In this document: positions 7,057 to 12,537 of the stretch, piece by piece | Position numbering within the stretch: position 1 is the first letter of the stretch | Layout of the letters: every line of letters starts with the position of its first letter | Assembly (NCBI GenBank): GCA_947461805.1 | Contig: CANHMJ010000037.1 | Coordinates: 1 to 12,537 of the forward strand | Source of the DNA: Burkholderiaceae bacterium | GTDB lineage: Bacteria > Pseudomonadota > Gammaproteobacteria > Burkholderiales > Burkholderiaceae | Length of the DNA: 12,537 nt | Reading direction: 5' to 3' | Position numbers and translations under genes: made by a program | Notes under the pieces: generated by a model | What the model saw: the letters and a program-made list of their open reading frames with translations, nothing else | Told to the model about the DNA's origin: nothing | Database searches by the model: none

Positions 7057-7794
7057 TTATGCAAATGCTGCCCGCTGCAATTTACTGAGCTCATGAATGC
7101 CATGCTCAGCTAGGTCAAGTAATTCAGCTAATTCCGCGCGGGAAAAAGCAGGCCCCTCTGCAGTGCCTTGCAATTCAATCATGCCACCCGTGCCCGTCAT
7201 CACCACATTCATATCGGTATCGCACGTCGAGTCTTCGGCGTAATCCAAATCGAGCACGGGCACGCCTTGGTAAATGCCAACAGAAATCGCGGCTACGCTA
7301 TCTAGGATGGGGTCTTTTGCAATCACGCCTTTTTCGAGCAGTTGATTTACGGCATCACGAGCAGCAACATAGGCGCCGGTAATTGCCGCAGTACGCGTTC
7401 CACCGTCCGCTTGTAAAACATCGCAATCCAAATGAATGGTGCGCTCACCCAAGAGGCTGAGATTAAATACGCTGCGCATGGCTCGGCCAATCAGACGCTG
7501 GATTTCTTGGGTACGTCCACTTTGTTTGCCCCTGGCCGCTTCCCGATCGCTACGGGTGTGGGTTGAGCGTGGCAACATGCCGTACTCTGCAGTAACCCAG
7601 CCCTCCCCAGAGCCTTTTTTGTGGGGTGGAACCCGCTCTAAGATGCTGGCCGTGCAAAGCACCTTGGTATCGCCAAAGGCAATTAGCACCGATCCCTCAG
7701 CGTGCTTGGTGAAGCCGCGCGTAATCGTGACGGGGCGGAGTTGCTTTGCGCTACGCTGGCTAGGCCGCTGAATCGGGGAGGAGGGTGTGCTCAT
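7057..7794 (-). CDS. rph: Ribonuclease PH
   Basis: Phosphate-dependent 3'-5' exoribonuclease that trims tRNA precursors and other structured RNA 3' ends, releasing nucleoside diphosphates; works as a hexamer. The 245-residue product has RGFTKHAEGSVLIAFGDTKVLC (26-47 region), the Arg-rich DREAARGKQSGRTQEIQRL (83-101), the phosphate-binding QADGGTRTAA (128-137) and the acidic YAEDSTCDTDMN (185-196), which holds the catalytic/metal-binding Asp residues. It appears full length, slightly longer than the usual ~240 residues because of a Ser/Pro-rich N-terminus. The ATG at 7792-7794 is the only start that fits the family; upstream in-frame sequence runs antisense through yicC. AGGA lies 11 bases upstream, an unusually long spacing. 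It heads the rph-rdgB-hemW-lipoprotein run and diverges from yicC. Confidence 0.96.
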   Translation of the reverse strand: MSTPSSPIQRPSQRSAKQLRPVTITRGFTKHAEGSVLIAFGDTKVLCTASILERVPPHKKGSGEGWVTAEYGMLPRSTHTRSDREAARGKQSGRTQEIQRLIGRAMRSVFNLSLLGERTIHLDCDVLQADGGTRTAAITGAYVAARDAVNQLLEKGVIAKDPILDSVAAISVGIYQGVPVLDLDYAEDSTCDTDMNVVMTGTGGMIELQGTAEGPAFSRAELAELLDLAEHGIHELSKLQRAAFA

Positions 7795-7841
7795 AGTGAA
7801 TTTGATCCTAATTAGGGGGAAAGGCAATTTACAATGTTCAC
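7795..7841. promoter_or_regulatory. Divergent rph/yicC promoter region with -10 of yicC
   Basis: Only 47 bases separate the two start codons. On the plus strand TACAAT (7830-7835) is a good -10 hexamer ending 6 bases before the yicC ATG; no clear -35 is visible at 16-18 bases. On the minus strand TTGTAA (7829-7834) and TAGGAT (7805-7810) form an 18-base-spaced pair that would start rph transcription about 4 bases before its ATG. The yicC -10 and the rph -35 would then occupy the same bases, implying competition for polymerase. Motif-based and unproven; either gene may also use a promoter inside its neighbour. Confidence 0.4.
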
Positions 7842-8774
7842 ATGATATCGAGCATGACGGGTTATGGCAGTGCATCCCGCCCCGTTTCCCTGGGCGCGGG
7901 GGTGGTTGCGGATTTGCAGGTCGAATGCCGGGCAGTAAATAGCCGCTTCTTGGATTTGGGCTTTCGCTTGCCGGACGAGTGTCGGGGGGCTGAGCCCCTG
8001 CTGCGTGACATGGCCACCCAGGCCTTGGCCCGCGGCAAAGTGGAGTTTCGGGCAGCATGGCGCATAAACGCCCAATCAAGTGCGGTTGCACCATCCCGAG
8101 CAACGAGCACCCTCAATCACGAACGCCTAGCAGCCTTGCGGGTCCTTCAAACCGAGGTACTGAAAACGTTTCCGCAGGCCGGTGACTTGCGTACAGCCGA
8201 TATCTTGCGCTGGCCAGGGGTGGTGAACGAGCCTAGAGGCGAAGAGGAGGGCTGGATTGGCGCAACGGTCGAGGCTGCAAAGGCGGCCCTCGATGCCCTG
8301 TTGTCCAGCCGCGCTGCAGAAGGCACCGCTTTAGTGGGGGTTTTGCATGCCATTACTCAGCAAATGCAGACCATTATTGCGAGCCTGGAGCCGCGCATCC
8401 CTGAATACGTTCAGCAATACCAAGACAAACTCAGCGCCCGTTTGGCCGAAGCCCTTGCAAGCCAAACTTCGCTAAATAATGGCGCCGTTCCAGCCGAGCT
8501 TCTTGACCGCATTCGGCAGGAAGTAGTGCTGTACGCTGTCAAAATTGATGTGGCTGAGGAATTTGCGCGCTTAAAGACCCATCTGCAGGCGGTTGCAACT
8601 GCGCTCAAAGGCAAAGGACCGGTTGGCAAGCGTTTGGATTTCTTGATGCAAGAACTCAATCGGGAGGCCAATACCCTGAGTTCGAAGTCGGTATCCGATG
8701 AATGCACTGCGGCTGCGGTAGAACTAAAGCTCTTGATTGAGCAAATGCGCGAGCAAGTGCAGAACTTAGAATAA
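7842..8774 (+). CDS. yicC: YicC/YloC-family endoribonuclease
   Basis: The 310-residue product is a full-length YicC-family protein. It has the N-terminal SMTGYG (4-9), VNSRFLDLGFRLP (32-44), RGKVEF (64-69), and the C-terminal block GKRLDFLMQELNREANTLSS (262-281), the most conserved part of the family; the final ~30 residues look helical. Members studied in E. coli and Bacillus are oligomeric endoribonucleases; E. coli YicC is linked to turnover of the small RNA RyhB. The start MISSMTGYG matches the family start (typically MIRSMTG). No Shine-Dalgarno is positioned for it: AAGG (7821-7824) is 17 bases away and better placed for an ATG at 7834 that opens a three-codon frame ending in TGA over this start. 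It diverges from rph, as in E. coli, and leads into gmk 4 bases after its stop. Confidence 0.94.
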   Translation: MISSMTGYGSASRPVSLGAGVVADLQVECRAVNSRFLDLGFRLPDECRGAEPLLRDMATQALARGKVEFRAAWRINAQSSAVAPSRATSTLNHERLAALRVLQTEVLKTFPQAGDLRTADILRWPGVVNEPRGEEEGWIGATVEAAKAALDALLSSRAAEGTALVGVLHAITQQMQTIIASLEPRIPEYVQQYQDKLSARLAEALASQTSLNNGAVPAELLDRIRQEVVLYAVKIDVAEEFARLKTHLQAVATALKGKGPVGKRLDFLMQELNREANTLSSKSVSDECTAAAVELKLLIEQMREQVQNLE

Positions 8775-8778
8775 GCCA

Positions 8779-9411
8779 ATGACCCTATCTCCCCAAACCT
8801 ACCAAGGCAGCATGCTGATGATTGTGGCGCCTTCAGGCGCCGGTAAATCGTCTTTGGTGCAAGCCTTGCTGCAAGCCGATGCCAGTCTAAAGTTGTCCTT
8901 ATCGACGACGACTCGCCAACCCCGCAGCGGAGAGGTTGACGGCAAAGACTACCGTTTTGTTAGCAATGATGCATTCATTGCGCAGCGTACTAGTGGTGAC
9001 TTTTTAGAGTGGGCGGAAGTCCATGGTCATTTTTATGGCACCTCGCGCTCGTGGATTGAGCAGCAAATGCAGGCTGGCAATGACGTTATTTTAGAAATCG
9101 ACTGGCAGGGCGCGCAGCAAATTCTGCAGCTGATCACCTCAGCCCAGTGGATCTTTATTTTTCCACCATCGATTGATGCCCTCGAGTTGCGCCTGCGCAA
9201 GCGCGGGCAGGACGATGAAGCTACAATCCAGCGGCGCGTGGCCGCTGCCCACGTCGAGCTCCAGCATGCAGCAGAAGCCAATTTTATTGTGATCAATGAT
9301 GTTTTTGAGCAGGCCTTGCTCGATTTGCAGCAAATCATCGCTACCAGTCGCCTGCGATCTGGGCCGATGATGGCCCGCAACCCCGCTCTTTTAAGGCGCC
9401 TTGGGGTTTAA
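8779..9411 (+). CDS. gmk: Guanylate kinase
   Basis: Cytoplasmic enzyme phosphorylating GMP (and dGMP) to GDP with ATP, an essential step in GTP supply and hence for (p)ppGpp synthesis. The 210-residue product has the Walker A loop APSGAGKSS (17-25), the guanylate-kinase signature STTTRQPRSGEVDGKDYRFV (42-61) with the GMP-contacting Arg/Tyr/Ser region, FLEWAEVHGHFYGTS (74-88) and the LEIDWQGAQQI segment (104-114). The length matches the family. The start at 8779 is 4 bases after the yicC stop without a convincing Shine-Dalgarno, suggesting coupling; starts at Met12 or Met14 would trim too close to the P-loop for comfort but cannot be excluded. It is the second gene of a yicC-gmk-rpoZ-spoT series. 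Confidence 0.96.
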   Translation: MTLSPQTYQGSMLMIVAPSGAGKSSLVQALLQADASLKLSLSTTTRQPRSGEVDGKDYRFVSNDAFIAQRTSGDFLEWAEVHGHFYGTSRSWIEQQMQAGNDVILEIDWQGAQQILQLITSAQWIFIFPPSIDALELRLRKRGQDDEATIQRRVAAAHVELQHAAEANFIVINDVFEQALLDLQQIIATSRLRSGPMMARNPALLRRLGV

Positions 9412-9422
9412 TCAGTTATCCT

Positions 9423-9440
9423 ATGGGTATTGATCCCCAT
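9423..9440 (+). other. Small inverted repeat between gmk and rpoZ
   Basis: ATGGG (9423-9427) and CCCAT (9436-9440) can form a 5-bp stem with an 8-base loop. It is followed by TTTAAAG rather than a T run, so it is a poor terminator; it may be a processing or pausing site, or chance. Confidence 0.18.
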
Positions 9441-9456
9441 TTAAAGTGAGTAGCGC

Positions 9457-9660
9457 ATGGCTCGTATTACTGTAGAAGATTGCCTCAAAACCATTCCAAA
9501 CCGATTTGAGCTCGTCTTGGCTGCCACTTACCGTGCACGCCAGCTGGTTCAAGGTCACGCCCCTCGGGTCGATGCCAAAGATAAAGCGACTGTAGTTGCT
9601 TTACGCGAAGTTGCTGCTGGTGTCACTGATCGGGATATGCTGACCAAAGTTCCTCTTTAA
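9457..9660 (+). CDS. rpoZ: RNA polymerase omega subunit
   Basis: The smallest subunit of RNA polymerase, a chaperone for the beta' subunit. In E. coli omega together with beta' forms ppGpp binding site 1. The 67-residue product starts MARITVEDCLKTIPNRFELV, with the omega core NRFELVLAATYRARQL (16-31) and KATVVALREVAAGV (43-56). The length is typical of Burkholderiales omega; the longer C-terminal tail of E. coli omega (91 residues) is missing. The ATG has a weak AAGTGAG (9444-9450) 6 bases upstream. It lies 45 bases after gmk and 14 bases before spoT, the same gmk-rpoZ-spoT order as in E. coli, and is probably co-transcribed with both. Confidence 0.97.
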   Translation: MARITVEDCLKTIPNRFELVLAATYRARQLVQGHAPRVDAKDKATVVALREVAAGVTDRDMLTKVPL

Positions 9661-9674
9661 TCGAGAGGCCCGTT

Positions 9675-12065
9675 GTGGCTCAGCCGCTGACCACATCGGG
9701 ATCCATAGGGGCACGCTTGCCCAGCGAAATTCGTACTAGCACTAGCATCCATTCTTCAAAGACCGCTGAGCCAGGCCTCTTTGGCACATCCCCGAGCAGT
9801 TCCTTAAGCGGCTCAGCCGTTCTTGAGTCGCTCCTAGCCCAATCCAGTCGACATTTATTCGGCCCAACATCGCAACCGATCCTGCCGCCTAAGCAGCAGG
9901 TGGTATCGATTAGTGCATTAACAGCAAAGCTCCATTACCTCAAACCCGATGAAATCGCCTTAGTCAAAAAAGCCTTTCAGTTTTCTGATTCAGCGCACTT
10001 GGGGCAATACCGTCAAAGTGGCGAGCCCTACATTACCCACCCCGTTGCCGTTGCCGAATTGTGTGCCAGCTGGCGTTTAGATGCGTCATCGATCATGGCG
10101 GCGCTTTTACACGATGTGATTGAGGATACCGGCTGCACTCAAGATGATTTAGTCGCGCAGTTTGGTCCTAAGGTTGCCGAGTTGGTTGAAGGCTTAACAA
10201 AGCTCGATAAGCTCGAGTTTCAGAGTCACGCAGAGGCCCAGGCCGAGAGCTTTCGTAAGATGTTTATGGCGATGGCACGCGATGTTCGGGTGATTTTGGT
10301 TAAGCTCGCCGATCGTACCCACAACATGCAAACCTTGGACGCGGTGCCGATTGAAAAGCGCCGCCGAGTTGCCTCGGAGACCCTTGAAATTTATGCGCCC
10401 ATTGCGCATCGCTTGGGCTTAAACGTCATTTACCGCGAGCTTCAAGACTTGAGTTTCCGCTACTCCATGCCGATGCGCTTTCGGGTAATTGAGGATGCGG
10501 TTAAGCGTGCCCGCGGCAATCGCAAAGAGATGATCGAGAAGATTCTGCAAACCACGCGTGTGAGCTTTGCAAAAGTGGGCATTGAAGTCGATCTGCAGGG
10601 CCGAGAAAAAACCCTCTTTTCGATTTATATGAAGATGCGTCACAAGCATGTGAGTTTTTCTCAGGTGTTGGATGTCTATGGCTTTCGTGTAACCGTTCAA
10701 TCGATTGATGCGTGTTACCGCGCATTGGGTATCTTGCATGCCTTGTATAAACCCATGCCAGGTAAATTTAAGGACTATATTTCCATTCCAAAACTCAATG
10801 GGTATCAATCCCTGCACACGACTTTAGTCGGTCCGTCTGGCGTCCCGGTGGAGTTTCAGATTCGTACAGGCGACATGCATGCCGTGGCAGAGGCCGGTGT
10901 TGCAGCGCATTGGGCCTATAAAGAAGGCTCTCCTGAAATGAGTGAGGTGCAAAATAGGGCGCACCAGTGGTTGCAGTCTTTGATTGATATTCAGGATAGT
11001 AGCGGCGATTCGCAAGAATTCTTAGAACACGTCAAGATTGATTTGTTCCCGGACGCAGTTTATGTGTTTACTCCCAAGGGGCAAATTCGGGCTTTACCGC
11101 GGGGCGCGACGGCACTTGATTTTGCTTACTCGGTCCACAGCGATATTGGCAATTCCTGCGTTGCTGTGAAGATTAACAATATGCAGCTGCCGCTGCGCAG
11201 TGAATTGAAGAACGGCGATATTGTCGAGGTGGTCACCTCAACCAATAACCAGCCCAATCCAGGTTGGCTAGCGTTTGTGCGCACTGGTAAAGCTAGAGCA
11301 TCGATTCGTCATTCGCTAAAGACTAAACATTACGCTGAGTCTTTGCAATTGGGTGAGCGTTTGTTGGCGAATGCCTTACGCCAACAAGGCGTGGATGCTG
11401 GCCTTTTATCGGGCGCGATCTGGGAGAAGTTATTGCATTGGACTGGCGACAAGACCCGCGAAGAGGCGTGCGTCAACATTGCTTTGGGTCGTCGCTCCCA
11501 CCAAGAGCTGGCGATTCGCCTCAATATTCTGCTGGACGAAGAGGGCGGTGATGAGCAGATGCGTTTGGGTTCGGGGGATTGGGCAATTCATCACGAGTCG
11601 CATTCACACCAAAAGCAGGCTATTTTGGTCGATGGCCGAGAGGGTATGTCTACTAGCTTTCAGAGTTGTTGTCATCCTATTCCGGGCGATGCCATTATTG
11701 GCTATTTGGGTAAAGGTGAGGGGCTGCAGATTCACGTTAATGACTGTAAAACCGCTTTGCGCATGCTATCCAAAGACAGTGATAAGTGGGTTGAGGTCGA
11801 GTGGAGCAAAGACATTCACCGGGAGTTTGAAGTCAATTTAGCAGTCGATACCCACCAAGGGAAGGGCGTATTGGCTCGGGTCGCGAGTAGCATTACCTCG
11901 GCCGATTGCAACATCATGAATGTCTCGATGGAAGACCGGCACAAAGAAGACGCTGTCACCATTCGCTTTACCTTGCAAGTGGCCGATCGCTTGCATCTCT
12001 CTAAAGTGATGCGGAGTTTGCGAAACAACCCCGATGTAATGCGGGTAGTGCGTACCGGCGCTTAA
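9675..12065 (+). CDS. spoT: Bifunctional (p)ppGpp synthetase/hydrolase (long RSH, SpoT type)
   Basis: A 796-residue long RelA/SpoT homolog that makes (p)ppGpp from ATP and GDP/GTP and hydrolyses it, setting the stringent response. Order: Ser/Thr/Pro-rich extension (1-75); HD hydrolase domain with His122 (THPVAV), His146-Asp147 and Glu150-Asp151 (LLHDVIEDT), all intact; synthetase domain with GREKTLFSIYMKM (309-321), YGFRV (335-339), KFKD (364-367), NGYQSLHTT (375-383) and Glu393 in VEFQIRT; TGS domain (about 456-520); Cys665-Cys666-His667 of the conserved-cysteine/zinc-finger region; ACT domain (about 718-793). Basic KxKD in place of the acidic ExDD of monofunctional RelA, plus the complete HD site, supports a bifunctional enzyme. 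The GTG start has AGAGG (9664-9668) 6 bases upstream and lies 14 bases after rpoZ. Its stop overlaps that of greB on the other strand. A second, RelA-only paralog may exist elsewhere, as in many betaproteobacteria. Confidence 0.96.
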   Translation: MAQPLTTSGSIGARLPSEIRTSTSIHSSKTAEPGLFGTSPSSSLSGSAVLESLLAQSSRHLFGPTSQPILPPKQQVVSISALTAKLHYLKPDEIALVKKAFQFSDSAHLGQYRQSGEPYITHPVAVAELCASWRLDASSIMAALLHDVIEDTGCTQDDLVAQFGPKVAELVEGLTKLDKLEFQSHAEAQAESFRKMFMAMARDVRVILVKLADRTHNMQTLDAVPIEKRRRVASETLEIYAPIAHRLGLNVIYRELQDLSFRYSMPMRFRVIEDAVKRARGNRKEMIEKILQTTRVSFAKVGIEVDLQGREKTLFSIYMKMRHKHVSFSQVLDVYGFRVTVQSIDACYRALGILHALYKPMPGKFKDYISIPKLNGYQSLHTTLVGPSGVPVEFQIRTGDMHAVAEAGVAAHWAYKEGSPEMSEVQNRAHQWLQSLIDIQDSSGDSQEFLEHVKIDLFPDAVYVFTPKGQIRALPRGATALDFAYSVHSDIGNSCVAVKINNMQLPLRSELKNGDIVEVVTSTNNQPNPGWLAFVRTGKARASIRHSLKTKHYAESLQLGERLLANALRQQGVDAGLLSGAIWEKLLHWTGDKTREEACVNIALGRRSHQELAIRLNILLDEEGGDEQMRLGSGDWAIHHESHSHQKQAILVDGREGMSTSFQSCCHPIPGDAIIGYLGKGEGLQIHVNDCKTALRMLSKDSDKWVEVEWSKDIHREFEVNLAVDTHQGKGVLARVASSITSADCNIMNVSMEDRHKEDAVTIRFTLQVADRLHLSKVMRSLRNNPDVMRVVRTGA

Positions 12066-12537
12066 GCGCGGTACTCAACATCCAGGATTTCGATTTCAGT
12101 AGGCCCTGTCGGCGTCTGAATGCGCACACAATCCCCAATCCGCGCTTTAATCAGCGCCTTGGCAATCGGTGATACCCAGCTGACATACCCCTTTTCTAAA
12201 TCAACCTCATCAACCCCAACGATCGTGATGTTTTCTTCTTTTCCATGATCGGGTCCGCCGGTGGGGCAATAGGTCACCGTTGCTCCAAAAAAGACCTGAT
12301 CGGAATCCTGTTCACCGGATATTCGGGCGGCATTATCGACCAGCACCGCAAACTCAAGTCGCTTATTTAAAAACCGAATGCGCCGATCAATCTCTCTCAA
12401 GCGCTTTTTGCCATAGATATAGTCCCCATTTTCAGAACGGTCACCATTGGAAGCTGCCCAGTGGACAATCTCGACGATTTTGGGACGCTCCACGTCCAAA
12501 AGCTGTAAAAGTTCCGCTCTAAGGCGCTCGTGACCGG
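12062..12537 (-). CDS. greB: Transcription elongation factor GreB, N-terminus beyond window
   Basis: GreB enters the RNA polymerase secondary channel and stimulates cleavage of backtracked transcripts. The 157 visible codons give most of the protein: the reading frame continues open through the right edge, with GHERLRAELLQLLDVERPKI at its start, so the 5' end lies outside; a TTG at 12497-12499 is an internal Leu codon, not the start. Seen: the coiled-coil segment with WAASNGDRSENGDYIYGKKR and its following LREIDRRIRFL (about visible residues 26-54), diagnostic of GreB over GreA and including the acidic residues at the coiled-coil tip region; and the FKBP-like C-terminal domain ending with VSWVSPIAKALIKARIGD (visible 118-135 region). 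It is convergent with spoT, the two TAA stops overlapping in TTAA at 12062-12065 with no terminator between them. Confidence 0.95.
   Translation of the reverse strand, partial: GHERLRAELLQLLDVERPKIVEIVHWAASNGDRSENGDYIYGKKRLREIDRRIRFLNKRLEFAVLVDNAARISGEQDSDQVFFGATVTYCPTGGPDHGKEENITIVGVDEVDLEKGYVSWVSPIAKALIKARIGDCVRIQTPTGPTEIEILDVEYRA

Noticed and set aside
7057..8103. Long reading of rph with 103 extra N-terminal residues
   Set aside because: The extension runs antisense through yicC, has no RNase PH similarity and a proline-rich out-of-frame look; ATG 7794 fits the family.
11353..11841. 162-residue open frame inside spoT in another frame
   Set aside because: It overlaps strongly conserved spoT coding sequence, and its composition looks like an out-of-frame shadow with no recognisable domain.
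12497..12499. TTG as the greB start
   Set aside because: GreB-like sequence continues in frame upstream to the window edge, so this is an internal leucine codon.
1..12537. A hidden defence, mobile or CRISPR system
   Set aside because: All space is filled by recognisable housekeeping genes and short gaps; no direct-repeat arrays, transposase, integrase or nuclease-toxin genes are seen.

Overview
The window reads as ordinary chromosome from a betaproteobacterium of the Burkholderiales. A Polynucleobacter-like member of the Burkholderiaceae is my best guess, judged from protein style, moderate GC and the order rph / yicC / gmk / rpoZ / spoT / greB. It is dense with housekeeping genes. I see no insertion sequence, CRISPR array, prophage, toxin-antitoxin pair or defence system, and no obvious undescribed multi-gene system.

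Layout. (1) Positions 1-1740, minus strand: pgi (glucose-6-phosphate isomerase) followed after 15 bases by the start of an AlgC-type phosphomannomutase/phosphoglucomutase that runs off the left edge; together they route hexose phosphate toward sugar-nucleotide and envelope polysaccharide synthesis. (2) 1847-2971, plus: an LhgO-like FAD oxidoreductase, then tRNA-Ser(UGA) with its own promoter, a 66-base trailer and a strong UUCG-loop terminator. (3) 3347-4942, plus: a membrane-anchored, stand-alone FMN/3Fe-4S glutamate-synthase-like protein, AT-richer than its neighbours over much of its length and the most accessory-looking gene here. (4) 5010-7794, minus: a tight run rph - rdgB - hemW - small lipoprotein (RNA 3' processing, nucleotide-pool cleaning, heme delivery, unknown envelope protein). 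(5) 7842-12065, plus: yicC - gmk - rpoZ - spoT, divergent from rph. (6) 12062-12537, minus: greB, cut by the right edge and convergent with spoT, the two stop codons sharing one TTAA.

The right half is a coherent RNA and stringent-response neighbourhood: two ribonucleases (RNase PH, YicC) diverge from a 47-base gap, guanylate kinase feeds the GDP/GTP pool, SpoT makes and degrades (p)ppGpp from it, the omega subunit forms one known ppGpp site on RNA polymerase in E. coli, and GreB acts through the polymerase secondary channel.

Points most worth a second look: possible leaderless transcripts for pgi and yicC (each has a -10-like hexamer exactly 6 bases before the ATG and no Shine-Dalgarno), the orphan FMN protein beside tRNA-Ser, the tRNA-Ser trailer as a possible small RNA, the unrecognised 88-residue lipoprotein, a Ser/Thr/Pro-rich N-terminal extension on SpoT, and the spoT/greB stop-codon overlap.
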